64,000 nucleotides of DNA, from contig JAEZJG010000002.1 of the NCBI GenBank assembly GCA_023415795.1, forward strand, positions 30,855 through 94,854. The letters run 5' to 3'. A model generated the notes under the pieces. The model did no database searches, was not told where the DNA came from, and saw nothing but the letters and a program-made list of their open reading frames with translations. The stretch comes from Bacillota bacterium (GTDB taxonomy: Bacteria > Bacillota > Clostridia > Christensenellales > SZUA-584). Of the stretch, positions 34,373 to 44,033 are shown in pieces; positions within the stretch are counted from its first letter, which is position 1; each line of letters starts with the position of its first letter. Made by a program: the position numbers and the translations under genes.

Positions 34373-35575
34373 TCACCTCGCGCAAAGCCGTTTGTATTGT
34401 GTTTTCAGCTCGTCTATAATGCGGCGTGCCAGCAGCGTTTTGTCGTCGCTGCCCAGATTGAATGTGCGCCCGTCGCGAAAGAACAGGCGTATGTTATTGC
34501 TGTCGGCATCAAAGCCCTCTCCCTCGCGCGATACATCGTTGAGCGCGATCATGTCGAGGTTCTTGGCCTCCAGCTTCTTGAGTGCGTTATCTTCAAAGTT
34601 TTGCGTTTCGGCAGCAAAGCCCATCAGCAGCTGATCCGGCCTTTTCACGCCGCCCAGTTCCTTGAGCACATCCGTGGTGCGTACCAGCTCCAGCGTCATG
34701 TCGCCGCTCTTTTTAATCTTCTGCGATTGATATTCCTTGGGTGTGTAATCCGCCACGGCCGCCGCCATGATGATGATGTCGGCATTCTCGGACAGCGCCA
34801 GCATTTCACGCGCCATGTCCGCCGCCGATGTGACACTCACCGTGTGCGCCTTGGCTATGGGAGCCAATGCCGTCGGCCCCGAAACCACCGTCACCTCCGC
34901 GCCCGCATCCACCGCAGCCTGCGCGATGGCATAGCCCATCTTGCCGGACGAGCGATTGGTGAGGTAGCGCACCGGGTCTATCATCTCTCGCGTGGGGCCG
35001 GCGGACACCAGCATGCGTATGCCGTGCATGTCCTTCAGCGACGCCCAGACGCCGTGTGCGTATTCCAGTATCTCCTCCGGCTCGCGCATGCGTCCTGCGC
35101 CCACATCGCCGCAGGCCAGCAGGCCTTCGCCCGTGTCCATCACGTATGCGCCGCGCTGCCGAAGCAGCTCCATATTGTGCTGTGTCGCCTTGTCTGCCAG
35201 CATCGCCTCGTTCATCGCAGGCGCGTAAACGATGGGACACCGTGCTGCCAGCAGCGTGGTAGTCAGCATATCATCCGCAATGCCCGCTGCCGCCCGTGCG
35301 ATCAAATCAGCCGTCGCAGGCGCAACAATAAGCATGTCCGCCTTTTTGGCAAGTGAAACATGCTGGACGTTGTATTCACTTTTGCGCTCGAACGTGTCGG
35401 ACAGCACGGCATTGCCGGAGAGCGTCTCGAAGGTGAGCGCCGACACAAACTGCAGCGCTCCTCTCGTCATCAGCACATGAACATCGTAGCCCTGCTTTTT
35501 CAGCGCGCTCACCAGATAGGCCGCCTTATACGCCGCTATACCGCCCGATACGCCAACGACAACCGTTCTTGGCAT
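34373..35575 (-). CDS. coaBC: Bifunctional phosphopantothenoylcysteine decarboxylase/synthase
   Basis: A 400-residue fusion. The N-terminal flavoprotein (CoaC) has VGVSGGIAAYKAAYLVSAL and the substrate clamp VYAPAMNEAML; the C-terminal CoaB has SAGPTREMIDPVRYLTNRSSGKMG and the CTP-binding DYTPKEYQSQKIKK. It carries out steps two and three of CoA synthesis from phosphopantothenate. It follows rpoZ by 5 bases. Confidence 0.97.
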   Translation of the reverse strand: MPRTVVVGVSGGIAAYKAAYLVSALKKQGYDVHVLMTRGALQFVSALTFETLSGNAVLSDTFERKSEYNVQHVSLAKKADMLIVAPATADLIARAAAGIADDMLTTTLLAARCPIVYAPAMNEAMLADKATQHNMELLRQRGAYVMDTGEGLLACGDVGAGRMREPEEILEYAHGVWASLKDMHGIRMLVSAGPTREMIDPVRYLTNRSSGKMGYAIAQAAVDAGAEVTVVSGPTALAPIAKAHTVSVTSAADMAREMLALSENADIIIMAAAVADYTPKEYQSQKIKKSGDMTLELVRTTDVLKELGGVKRPDQLLMGFAAETQNFEDNALKKLEAKNLDMIALNDVSREGEGFDADSNNIRLFFRDGRTFNLGSDDKTLLARRIIDELKTQYKRLCAR

Positions 35576-35580
35576 TTGGA

Positions 35581-35781
35581 TCAGACTTCCTCTTGAGCGA
35601 TATAGGTGATCTTGTCGAGGAAGATTTCCTTAGCCGCCTGAGAAACAGGGTTTTGCTCTTCAACCTCTGTCAGCGGCTCGGCGCCGTCCACCAGCTGCCG
35701 GGCACGTTTGGCGGATTCAACCACCAGCGTATAGCGGCAATCCGCCTTTTCCTTGAGTTCACTGACTCCGGGGTACATCAT
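35581..35781 (-). CDS. rpoZ: RNA polymerase omega subunit
   Basis: A 66-residue omega with ELKEKADCRYTLVVESAKRARQL and VSQAAKEIFLDKITY, the segments that clamp the beta-prime C-terminus. It lies between gmk and coaBC as in B. subtilis. The start may be either of two adjacent ATGs. Confidence 0.93.
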   Translation of the reverse strand: MMYPGVSELKEKADCRYTLVVESAKRARQLVDGAEPLTEVEEQNPVSQAAKEIFLDKITYIAQEEV

Positions 35782-35787
35782 ATCGTT

Positions 35788-36390
35788 TTACTCCTTAAAC
35801 TGTTTTATTTTATCCAGATTGCGCGGTACTCGATGCCGTTCTGCATCCATGATGCTCTCGATCCTCGAAACCACCTTATCGACCTTGTCGTTGACAATGA
35901 CGTAGTCGTATTTGTCCATCAAATCCATCTCCGCACCGGCTTTGCCCAGCCGCTGACGGATCTTTTCCTCGGTCTCGGTGCCGCGGCTGCGTATGCGCTT
36001 CTCCAGCTCTGCCATAGATGGCGGTATCAAGAAGATATACACACCCTCCGGCGAATTCTCCTTCACCTGGAGCGCACCCTGAACATCGATTTCCAGCAGC
36101 ACATCCTTACCGGATGCCAGCATTTCGTCCACAAAGCTCTTGGGTGTACCGTAATAGTTGGAGAACACATTGGCATATTCGAGAAACTCGCCCTTGCCGA
36201 TGCGGTCTTCAAACTCTTCCATCTTTGTGAAAAAATAATGCGTTCCGTGTATTTCTCCCACACGCGGTTCACGCGTGGTGCAGGATATCGACAGCGAAAT
36301 CTCAGGGTGTTTGTTCAGCAGCGCCTTGCATACCGTTCCCTTGCCCGTCCCAGAAGGTCCGGACAGCACGATGAGCATCCCTCTCCCCAT
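35788..36390 (-). CDS. gmk: Guanylate kinase
   Basis: A 200-residue kinase with P-loop LSGPSGTGKGTVCKALL, GMP-binding TTREPRVGEIHGTHYFF and lid region SRGTETEEKIRQRL. It converts GMP to GDP. It starts 3 bases after remA. Confidence 0.97.
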   Translation of the reverse strand: MGRGMLIVLSGPSGTGKGTVCKALLNKHPEISLSISCTTREPRVGEIHGTHYFFTKMEEFEDRIGKGEFLEYANVFSNYYGTPKSFVDEMLASGKDVLLEIDVQGALQVKENSPEGVYIFLIPPSMAELEKRIRSRGTETEEKIRQRLGKAGAEMDLMDKYDYVIVNDKVDKVVSRIESIMDAERHRVPRNLDKIKQFKE

Positions 36391-36393
36391 GCG

Positions 36394-36654
36394 CTATTCC
36401 TCGGAGTCGTCGGCCTTATCGGTCAGCCGGTGCGCCACGGTTTCAGGCTGAACAGCGGATAATATCACATGGTCACTGTCGGTGATGATGACGGCGCGCG
36501 TGCGGCGTCCATATGTTGCGTCCACCAGATTGCCTTTTTGCCGCGCCTCCTGAATAATGCGCTTGATAGGCGCAGATTCGGGCGATACGATTGCGATCAG
36601 CCGGTTCGCGGACACGATATTGCCAAATCCGATGTTGATCAGCTTAATGCTCAT
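36394..36654 (-). CDS. remA: Extracellular matrix regulator RemA (DUF370)
   Basis: An 86-residue protein with [28 protein letters not shown] (opening [10 protein letters not shown] is diagnostic) and [19 protein letters not shown]. RemA oligomerises and binds DNA upstream of biofilm and osmoprotection operons in B. subtilis. yicC-remA-gmk is the conserved order. Confidence 0.94.
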   Translation of the reverse strand: MSIKLINIGFGNIVSANRLIAIVSPESAPIKRIIQEARQKGNLVDATYGRRTRAVIITDSDHVILSAVQPETVAHRLTDKADDSEE

Positions 36655-36672
36655 GGAACCCTCCTAAATATG

Positions 36673-37548
36673 TTACTCTATATTTTGAACCTGTTCGCGA
36701 ATCTTTTCGACAACACTTTTGCCCGCGATGACAGCGTTCGTAATCGTCATATCGCCGGATTTTGAGCCGATGGTATTCAGCTCTCTGTTCATCTCCTGAA
36801 CCATGAAATCCAGCTTGCGCCCCACGGCGTCCTTCTCGGCCGCCGCCTGTCTGAACTGACCGATGTGCGTGCTGAGGCGCACAATCTCCTCGTTGATATC
36901 CGAACGGTCGGCCATCATCGCAATCTCCGAATTGAACCGGGTTTCGTCGATGTCCGAACCCGTCAGCAGCTCTGCGAGACGCAGGCGCAGCCGTTCCGCG
37001 TATTCTGCCGCCACAAGACCTTTGCGTCCGTCAATAGCGGTAACGATGGCTTCCAGCTCACTTAAGCAGGAGAGCAGATTGTTTTTTAGCTCCTCACCCT
37101 CACGCAGGCGCATCTGCTCCAGCGAAACAAGCGCCGCACTCAGCGCGTCCGTTACGATGTGCGTCAGCCTGTCCTCATCCTCCGGCGCTTCCTCTATCAT
37201 AATGACATCAGGAATCCTGACCAGATGAGACAAAGCGAGATCATCCCTGATGCCCACCTCTTTGCCCGCCTGCTGAGCCGCATGCAGGTAAGAGCGCATC
37301 AGCCCCACATCCGCCTTAGCCTTCTTGGCGTCGGCTGCAACGGCGCTATAGCTCACAAATACGTCCACATGTCCTCTGGTAAGCTTTTCCTTAATGCCCT
37401 TGCGGACAGCTTCCTCGGCAAAACCCAGCGCGCGCGGTATACGTATATTGAGATCCAGAAAGCGGTGGTTGACTGTTTTAAGCTCCAGCGTCACCTTTCG
37501 CCCGTCCTGCTCTGCCTCCGCTCTGCCAAAACCCGTCATGCTGCGCAT
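36673..37548 (-). CDS. yicC: YicC/YloC family endoribonuclease
   Basis: A 291-residue YicC protein starting MRSMTGFGRAEAEQDGRKV with LELKTVNHRFLDLNIRIPR and the conserved C-terminal LDFMVQEMNRELNTIGSKS, which carries metal-binding acids. YicC-type proteins cleave RNA. It is the first gene of the long yicC-to-thiN block. Confidence 0.92.
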   Translation of the reverse strand: MRSMTGFGRAEAEQDGRKVTLELKTVNHRFLDLNIRIPRALGFAEEAVRKGIKEKLTRGHVDVFVSYSAVAADAKKAKADVGLMRSYLHAAQQAGKEVGIRDDLALSHLVRIPDVIMIEEAPEDEDRLTHIVTDALSAALVSLEQMRLREGEELKNNLLSCLSELEAIVTAIDGRKGLVAAEYAERLRLRLAELLTGSDIDETRFNSEIAMMADRSDINEEIVRLSTHIGQFRQAAAEKDAVGRKLDFMVQEMNRELNTIGSKSGDMTITNAVIAGKSVVEKIREQVQNIE

Positions 37549-37590
37549 ACTTTGCCCGCCTTTATTACTTTTTTACCATTTCGAAAAATG

Positions 37591-37599
37591 ATTATAACA
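37591..37599 (-). promoter_or_regulatory. Extended -10 promoter of the yicC operon
   Basis: TGTTATAAT on the minus strand: a consensus -10 TATAAT with the TGn extension, 42 bases before the yicC start. No good -35 is visible, which is normal for extended -10 promoters. Confidence 0.6.
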
Positions 37600-37686
37600 C
37601 ATAGTCGATAAAAAAATAAGTGTTTTCTCAATTTATCTTAAAAACTCTGCCTTTTTCGCCTTTTATTGCTGCCTGAACAGCAGATG

Positions 37687-37741
37687 ACGCCCTGCGGGCT
37701 GTGCTTTTGGAATACCCGACTTTGCACAGCCGACAGGGCGT
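37687..37741 (-). repeat. Long imperfect inverted repeat between yicC promoter and gatB
   Basis: Two 18-base arms, ACGCCCTGCGGGCTGTGC and GCACAGCCGACAGGGCGT, match except for two central positions, with a 19-base loop. It starts 31 bases beyond the gatB stop. No T-run follows on either strand, so it could be a U-less terminator or a dispersed palindromic element. Confidence 0.7.
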
Positions 37742-37772
37742 ATGTATTAATTCTATGCTTGGGTCAGCGCTT

Positions 37773-39203
37773 TTACGCTTTGTCCAGCTCTTCGCGCGCC
37801 AGCGCATTCACCACCTGCGGATTGCCTTGCCCCTTGGTGGCCTTCATCACCTGCCCGACAAAGAAGGTCAGCGCCTTCTCCTTACCGCCCTTATAGTCTG
37901 CCAGCGGACCGGGGTTCGCGGCGATGATGCCGCGCAGCATGGTGCGCAGCTCATCTGTGTCGCTGATCTGTGCCAGCCCCTTCTTCTTCACGATAGCCGC
38001 CGGGCTCTCGCCGGTGCGGAACGCTTCCTCGAACACCGCTTTACCCACCGTGGTGTTCACCTGACCGGAATCGATCAGCTTCAGCGCCTCGGCAAGGTGC
38101 GCGGGCGAGACGGGTATGCTCTCAATTTCCATGCCATCTTCCTTGAGCAGACGCAGCACGTCCGTCATGATGAGGTTGCACACCTTCTTGGGTTCATTGT
38201 ATTCGCTGAGGCAGGCTTCATAGAAAGAAGCGATTTCCTTCTCGGCTGTCAGCACACCCGCATCGTATTCAGAAAGCCCCAGCTCCGCGACGTAACGCTG
38301 CTTCTTGGCTTCCGGCAGTTCGGGAAGGCTGTCCTTCAGAGCCTGTATGCGCTCATCCGTCAGCGTAACGGGAACGAGATCGGGATCGGGGAAGTAGCGG
38401 TAATCATGCGCTTCTTCCTTGCCGCGCATCGGATAGCTCTTGCCCTTCGCGTCATCAAAGCGACGCGTCTCCTGCCGGATGACACCGCCGTCCTCTATCT
38501 CCGCAATCTGGCGCGCACTCTCCGCCTCGATAGCACGGAACACCGCCGAGAAGCTGTTTAGGTTCTTCATCTCGGTACGCGTGCCGAACACATCGCTGCC
38601 CGCCTCGCGAACAGAAACGTTCACGTCGCACCGCAGCGAGCCTTCCTGCATTTTGCAGTCGGACACGCCGGTGTATTTGATGATGCTGCGCAGCGTCTCC
38701 AAAAACACGCGTGCTTCCTCGGCACTGCGCATATCCGGCTCTGTCACAATCTCGATCAGCGGCACCCCGCAGCGGTTGTAGTCCGCCGCCGTACCGTTGC
38801 CCACATCGTGCATCAGCTTGCCTGCGTCCTCTTCCATGTGGATGCGCGTGATGCGGATGCGCTTTTCTCCCTCGCTTGTCGTGATATCCACATAGCCGCC
38901 CTTGCATATCGGCAGATCAAACTGCGATATCTGATAAGCCTTGGGCAGATCGGGATAGTAGTAGCCCTTGCGGTCCATCTTAGAGAAGTTTGCAATGGTG
39001 CAGTTGGTGGCCAGTCCCGCCATCGCCGCATACTCCACCACCTTTTCGTTCAGCACGGGCAGCACGCCCGGCATGCCGGTGCAAACGGGACAGCAGTGCG
39101 TATTGGGCGCACCGCCGAATTTGTTCTCGCAGCCGCAGAATATCTTGGTGGCCGTCGCCAGCTCTACATGCACCTCAAGGCCGATAACCGTTTCGTATTT
39201 CAT
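37773..39203 (-). CDS. gatB: Asp-tRNA(Asn)/Glu-tRNA(Gln) amidotransferase subunit B
   Basis: A 476-residue kinase/tRNA-binding subunit: MKYETVIGLEVHVELATATKIFC (first 16 residues are the family start), zinc cysteines in CGCENKFGGAPNTHCCPVC, and the C-terminal YqeY-like tail. It phosphorylates the misacylated tRNA that GatA then amidates. The ATG at 39203 overlaps the gatA stop (ATGA); an open frame continues 49 codons upstream but inside gatA. Confidence 0.97.
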   Translation of the reverse strand: MKYETVIGLEVHVELATATKIFCGCENKFGGAPNTHCCPVCTGMPGVLPVLNEKVVEYAAMAGLATNCTIANFSKMDRKGYYYPDLPKAYQISQFDLPICKGGYVDITTSEGEKRIRITRIHMEEDAGKLMHDVGNGTAADYNRCGVPLIEIVTEPDMRSAEEARVFLETLRSIIKYTGVSDCKMQEGSLRCDVNVSVREAGSDVFGTRTEMKNLNSFSAVFRAIEAESARQIAEIEDGGVIRQETRRFDDAKGKSYPMRGKEEAHDYRYFPDPDLVPVTLTDERIQALKDSLPELPEAKKQRYVAELGLSEYDAGVLTAEKEIASFYEACLSEYNEPKKVCNLIMTDVLRLLKEDGMEIESIPVSPAHLAEALKLIDSGQVNTTVGKAVFEEAFRTGESPAAIVKKKGLAQISDTDELRTMLRGIIAANPGPLADYKGGKEKALTFFVGQVMKATKGQGNPQVVNALAREELDKA

Positions 39204-40672
39204 GCCCGCTCTCCTCCCTTGAATGCCGGTTCTCCGAGCGGCGGAAACGCCTGCTCCAGCGCGTAAGCCGCACGCAGCATGGATGGTTCTCCCAGCGGCT
39301 TGGTAATGATCTGAAGCCCTATGGGCAACCCTTGCGCCCCAAGCCCGCATGGCAGCGACATCGCCGCCAGCCCCGCGATGTTGATCGGAACGGTATAGAT
39401 ATCCGTCAGGTACATCTGCATCGGATCGCTCTTTTCGCCCGCCACAAAAGCCGGTGCGGGTGCCGTGGGCGAAAGTATGCAGTCGTATTTCTCAAACAGC
39501 GCATCAAAATCCTGCTTTATGAGCGTGCGTACGCGCAGCGCCTTCATATAGTACGCGTCATAGTAGCCGGAGGACAGCACGTAGTTGCCCAGCATCATGC
39601 GACGCTTAACCTCTGCCCCGAAGCCCTCGTTGCGCGTCTGTGTGTACATGTCCACAATACCGTCATAATTTTTGGCGCGATAGCCATACTTAACGCCATC
39701 GTAGCGTGACAGGTTGGAGGTAGCCTCGGCTGACGATATGATGTAGTATGCGGACAACGCGTAGTCAAACGTGGGCAGCGTGGTTTCCTCCACCGTCGCA
39801 CCCATGCTCTCATAGGCCTCTGCCGCTTTGGTGATCGCGTCCTTTACGTCTTTATCCAGCCCCTCGCCGAAATATTCCTTGGGCAGGCCGATACGCATAC
39901 CCTTCACACCATCCTTCATGCCCAGCGCATAATCGGGATGGGACATGTTCATCGAGGTAGAGTCACGATGGTCGTGTCCGCAGATGGCGTTCAGTGCCAA
40001 TGCCGCGTCTTCCACGGTACGCGCAAACGGACCAATCTGATCCAGCGACGACGCAAACGCCACAAGCCCGTATCGGGACACCGCGCCGTATGTGGGCTTT
40101 AACCCCACCACGCCGCAATAGGCCGCAGGCTGGCGTATGCTGCCGCCCGTATCGGAGCCCAGCGCCAGCGGCGCATAGCCCGCGGACACTGCCGCCGCGC
40201 TGCCGCCCGACGAACCACCCGGCACGCGCTTCAAATCCCACGGATTTGCCGTCACACGAAACGCGCTGTTCTCGGTGGAAGACCCCATCGCAAATTCGTC
40301 CAAATTGGATTTGGCCAGCGTGACAATGCCTTGTGCCTTGAATCGCTCAATCACATGTGCGTCGTACGGCGGCACAAAATTCTCCAGCATCTTCGAGGAA
40401 CAGGTGGTGGAGATGCCCTCCGTGCAGATGTTATCCTTCACCACGGCGGGGATGCCGTCGAACGCGCCGCGGCTCTCTCCCTTGGCGCGGCGGGCATCCG
40501 CCTCGGCCGCTTGTGCCAACGCCGTTTCCGCGCACACCGTGTTCAGTGCACGCAGCTGCGGCTCCTTGGTATCTATTCTGTCCAGCAGCGCCTGTGTCAG
40601 CTCTGCCGACGATATTTCCTTCTTATCCAGCGCAGCCATCGTCTGCGCCAGCGTCATCTCATATGCTTTCAA
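39200..40672 (-). CDS. gatA: Asp-tRNA(Asn)/Glu-tRNA(Gln) amidotransferase subunit A
   Basis: A 490-residue amidase-signature enzyme with the Ser-cisSer-Lys triad in VVKDNICTEG and GGSSGGSAAAVSAGYAPLALGSDTGGS (core GGSSGGSAAA). It releases ammonia from glutamine. The start is TTG at 40672, five bases after GAGGTG; an ATG five codons later is the alternative. It indicates that the cell makes Gln- and/or Asn-tRNA indirectly. Confidence 0.97.
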   Translation of the reverse strand: MKAYEMTLAQTMAALDKKEISSAELTQALLDRIDTKEPQLRALNTVCAETALAQAAEADARRAKGESRGAFDGIPAVVKDNICTEGISTTCSSKMLENFVPPYDAHVIERFKAQGIVTLAKSNLDEFAMGSSTENSAFRVTANPWDLKRVPGGSSGGSAAAVSAGYAPLALGSDTGGSIRQPAAYCGVVGLKPTYGAVSRYGLVAFASSLDQIGPFARTVEDAALALNAICGHDHRDSTSMNMSHPDYALGMKDGVKGMRIGLPKEYFGEGLDKDVKDAITKAAEAYESMGATVEETTLPTFDYALSAYYIISSAEATSNLSRYDGVKYGYRAKNYDGIVDMYTQTRNEGFGAEVKRRMMLGNYVLSSGYYDAYYMKALRVRTLIKQDFDALFEKYDCILSPTAPAPAFVAGEKSDPMQMYLTDIYTVPINIAGLAAMSLPCGLGAQGLPIGLQIITKPLGEPSMLRAAYALEQAFPPLGEPAFKGGERA

Positions 40673-40681
40673 TGCGTCACC

Positions 40682-40969
40682 TCATTCCACAACTCTGGGC
40701 ACGATATAGCAGCCGTTTTCACGCTCCGGTGCACCTGCCGTCAGCTTGTCATTGTCCATGCTGGGCTGCACAACGTCGGCGCGCAGCACGTTCTCGATGC
40801 CTTGAATATGCGCTGTCGGTTGAACGTTGCTTGTGTCCAGCTCTCCCAGCCGTTGGGCAGCCATCAATATGGCTTCCAAATCGTGCTGGAATTTTTCTTT
40901 TTCCTGCTCTGAGAAACTCAGCCGCGACAATGTCGCGATCTTCTCGACCTCTGCAATGGGTATACGCAT
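40682..40969 (-). CDS. gatC: Asp-tRNA(Asn)/Glu-tRNA(Gln) amidotransferase subunit C
   Basis: A 95-residue GatC starting MRIPIAEVEKIATLSRLSFSEQE, with the typical ADVVQPSMD belt and PRVVE end. It holds GatA and GatB together. It starts 17 bases after the lipoprotein gene. Confidence 0.95.
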   Translation of the reverse strand: MRIPIAEVEKIATLSRLSFSEQEKEKFQHDLEAILMAAQRLGELDTSNVQPTAHIQGIENVLRADVVQPSMDNDKLTAGAPERENGCYIVPRVVE

Positions 40970-40986
40970 GCAATTCCTCCTGAAAA

Positions 40987-42753
40987 CTAAGCGTTGGGAT
41001 CAAAGACGTAGGTGGCATAAAAGCCGCTTTCGCCTTCGCCAATGTAATCGATAAAATATAGCTTGCCGTTCGCTGCGGACATGTTCGGCGTGGTCGCGAG
41101 CGCCTTCAGCTGCGGTGCGGCACCTGTGTCCACATCATAAGAATACAGACCACATTCATAACCCTGCACCGTCTGAGCTAATGACGCATCGGTATAATAA
41201 ACCAGGTTGTTCTGAACAAAACAAAAATCAATGATTTCACCGCTGCTTGCAATCGGTGTGATGCTGCCCGACTCCACATCGCACAGCTTCAGCGACGTTA
41301 ACACCTGCTCATCCTGTCCCGTTTTGGTTTCCAGCACAAGCAGCTTTTTGCCGTCCGGTGATATTTTGATATCCACGCCCGTTGTCAGCTGACGGCGCGT
41401 TTCACCCGCTTCATACACCTGCGCCGTTACACTGTCCGCGAAGAAAACACGGCTGCCGGATACGGCGACACTTCCCTCGCTGCCCGCATATTCCTCAACG
41501 GCGCTCATCTGAAAGCTGCCATCCTCCAAAAACGTGCAGGCCATCAGCTGCATCGCGTTATAGCCTGACATAGCGTATAAAGCGTTTTGCGTGTCCGACC
41601 ATGCGAACGAGGTTGTTTGACTGCCAAACCCCTCTTCACCCATGTTTATGAGCTTTCCGTTTGCAAAGTCATATACGTAAAGCACCCTGTTTTCAATCGA
41701 GACGTCGAGCAGCGCCAAATATCGTCCGTCAAAGGAGTACGCCGCTTTGTCGATATAGAAGAACTCAGGCGTGTCCACATTTTTGAGGCGTCCGTTCGGT
41801 TCCAGCGTCCACAGCGTCTCAGAAAGCAGGTATTCATCCTGCGCCATGGACGGCACGCTGGGCAGGTAGGCACGAGAGAACGCAACGCTCCCCTGCGACG
41901 AAACAGCGAGGAAACGCCCGTTTTGCACCAGCAGCGGCGTATCCAGCAGCTGTCCGTCGTTCAGCAGCACGCTGCGCAGCTCGGCAGCGGAATAATCAAT
42001 GTCAGAGATATAGTCTGGCATGGCCCCTTCCGCAAGCTGAATGACGGATACGCTTTTTCCGGGCAGCGACTGTGCCAGCTTGTCCGCCGTCTGCTGACGA
42101 AAGCTCTCGGCAGCCGCCCCTGATGCGAACGGCTGCGATATCATCATTACATTTTTCTGATCGGAGCACAGCACCGGCGACATATCGATATCAGCGGGCC
42201 ACTTGCCCTCCTGATGCTCAAAAAACGCGTTGGTGACACAGTAGTACGCCGGGCTTTCCAAATGTGTTCCCGGCTTCATACGAACCGTCAGGCTGCCTTC
42301 CGATTCTTCCACGGAGTATTCCACACTCTGCGACAGCTGGAGATAAACAATCAGAGATTTGTCGTTCGCGGGCACCTCCTTGAACAATCCGGCAACAAGC
42401 CCGGACATATCCCACGAGGATTTTATCTCGTAATCCCAAAAGCTGATATCCTCCAGCTTAATCTTGAGACGGTAAGGCTGTGCCGTTTCCGTGATCTCAT
42501 AGACGGGTGCTTGTGTGAGTGTGGATTCGGGATATCCTGCCACGCGGCTTCCGCTCAGCAGCGACAGCGTAACGCTTGTCTCGCCTTCCTGCACGGATAT
42601 ATTGATATCTTTCAGGTTGATATTTTCGGCAGGCTTTTCAACCCCGCCCGTGGTCGCATGATCGGTACCGGCCGCGCACGATGCGGATAACAACAGCAGT
42701 ATAACAATGATGAGAGCCAGTGTTGTCTTCTTCAAAACGCCCTTCCCCTTCAT
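40987..42753 (-). CDS. Putative lipoprotein with AMIN-like and beta-propeller-like parts
   Basis: A 588-residue exported protein. A basic start and hydrophobic segment (residues about 9-25) lead to LLSASC with C26 as the likely lipidated cysteine. Residues about 48-160 look like an AMIN domain (YRLKIKLEDISFWDY, SLIVYLQLSQSVEYSVEE), which binds cell wall in other proteins. From about residue 280 repeated four-strand blades (FDGRYLALLDVS, DGKKLLVLETKT) suggest a TolB/WD40-like propeller. Function unknown. It is coupled to mtaD by ATGA, an unexpected partner for an envelope protein. Confidence 0.7.
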   Translation of the reverse strand: MKGKGVLKKTTLALIIVILLLLSASCAAGTDHATTGGVEKPAENINLKDINISVQEGETSVTLSLLSGSRVAGYPESTLTQAPVYEITETAQPYRLKIKLEDISFWDYEIKSSWDMSGLVAGLFKEVPANDKSLIVYLQLSQSVEYSVEESEGSLTVRMKPGTHLESPAYYCVTNAFFEHQEGKWPADIDMSPVLCSDQKNVMMISQPFASGAAAESFRQQTADKLAQSLPGKSVSVIQLAEGAMPDYISDIDYSAAELRSVLLNDGQLLDTPLLVQNGRFLAVSSQGSVAFSRAYLPSVPSMAQDEYLLSETLWTLEPNGRLKNVDTPEFFYIDKAAYSFDGRYLALLDVSIENRVLYVYDFANGKLINMGEEGFGSQTTSFAWSDTQNALYAMSGYNAMQLMACTFLEDGSFQMSAVEEYAGSEGSVAVSGSRVFFADSVTAQVYEAGETRRQLTTGVDIKISPDGKKLLVLETKTGQDEQVLTSLKLCDVESGSITPIASSGEIIDFCFVQNNLVYYTDASLAQTVQGYECGLYSYDVDTGAAPQLKALATTPNMSAANGKLYFIDYIGEGESGFYATYVFDPNA

Positions 42754-44033
42754 TCAAAAAGCTTCGCCGCGTATTGCGCCGCCTTTGCCTTAATCTCCTC
42801 GATGTCGCCAAACGTAACAGCACCGTTTTCGTACAAAATGCGGCCGCCCACCATTGTCAGTGACACATCCGCATCGCAACCGCTGTATACAAGATGGTTA
42901 AGCAGATTTACTCGGGGGCAATAGCGCACTCCATCCGTATTGATAATGATCAGATCGGCCTGCTTGCCCGCTTCCAGACTGCCGATGGTGTTTGACATAC
43001 CTAACGCTTTCGCACCATTGATGGTGGCGAGACGCAGCGCCGTTTTGGCAGGTATCAGCGCGGGGTTCTTGTTGATCCCCTTTTGCAGCAGTGCCGTCAG
43101 CGTCATCTCTTCCATCATCGAGAGGTTGTTGTTGCTGGCTGCACCGTCCGTCGCGCAGCTGACGTTAACACCCTTCTCCAGCATATGTGCCACGCGCGGT
43201 ATTCCGCTGCCCAGCTTCAGGTTGCTGCCGGGGCAGGACATCACGCTGACGTTATGCCGCGCCATAATCTCTATGTCGTCATCACTCACCCACACGCAGT
43301 GTGCCGCCATCACCGGCTGCTCCAAAACGCCCAGGCTCTCCAGCAGCGCGATGGGCGTCTTGCCGTGCCGCCCGATGCTGTCCTGATGTTCCCCTTGCGT
43401 TTCGCTGATATGCACATGGATGCGCGAGCCCAGCTTTGCCGCAAGGTCTCGCACCTTCGCGAACATATTCGGGCTCACGGTGTATTCCGCATGGGGGCCT
43501 ATCGCCGCATTCACCCGTTCATATCCCTTGACGGTTTCAAAAAACTCCTCCGCGCGCTGGAGACGGGCATCGCCGTTTCCGTCGATATCCAGCACAGCCA
43601 CCGCGACGAGTGCGCGCAGCCCCGCATCATCCGCCGCCTTGGCAATCTGAGCGTTGAAGTTGTACATATCCGAGAAGCATGTGACACCGCCCGCCGCCAG
43701 TTCAGCACACGCAAGCATCGTGCCCCAGTATACGGCGTCGTCTGTCAGACGCTCCTCCGCAGGCCAGATGTGGTTTTGCAGCCAGTCCATCAGCGCTATG
43801 TCGTCCGCATAGCCGCGCATCATCGTCATCGGCACGTGCGTGTGCGTGTTGACAAAGCCGGGTGCGATGATGCCGCCCTTCGCGTCGATCACCCGATCGG
43901 CTTGAACCTGCGGCGCAAGCGCTTCCGCTCCGGCATACAGTATCGTATCATCCTGCACGATCACACAGCCGTCCAGACATGTATCCTCATTGTCCACCGT
44001 TATCAAAAATCCGTTCCTGATCAGTATCGTCAT
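42750..44033 (-). CDS. mtaD: 5-methylthioadenosine/S-adenosylhomocysteine deaminase
   Basis: A 427-residue amidohydrolase with the HxH metal motif FVNTHTHVPMTMMRGYADD, the HISETQGEH histidine, MAAHCVWVSDDD and the final metal aspartate in CATDGAASNNNLSM. It deaminates SAH or MTA to the inosyl forms. Its coupling to ahcY (ATGA) supports an SAH-recycling role rather than another TRZ/ATZ substrate. Confidence 0.9.
   Translation of the reverse strand: MTILIRNGFLITVDNEDTCLDGCVIVQDDTILYAGAEALAPQVQADRVIDAKGGIIAPGFVNTHTHVPMTMMRGYADDIALMDWLQNHIWPAEERLTDDAVYWGTMLACAELAAGGVTCFSDMYNFNAQIAKAADDAGLRALVAVAVLDIDGNGDARLQRAEEFFETVKGYERVNAAIGPHAEYTVSPNMFAKVRDLAAKLGSRIHVHISETQGEHQDSIGRHGKTPIALLESLGVLEQPVMAAHCVWVSDDDIEIMARHNVSVMSCPGSNLKLGSGIPRVAHMLEKGVNVSCATDGAASNNNLSMMEEMTLTALLQKGINKNPALIPAKTALRLATINGAKALGMSNTIGSLEAGKQADLIIINTDGVRYCPRVNLLNHLVYSGCDADVSLTMVGGRILYENGAVTFGDIEEIKAKAAQYAAKLFE

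Noticed and set aside
37773..39350. Longer gatB starting at 39350
   Set aside because: The extra 49 residues are the overlapping gatA 3' end in another frame; the ATG at 39203 with ATGA coupling begins the family sequence.
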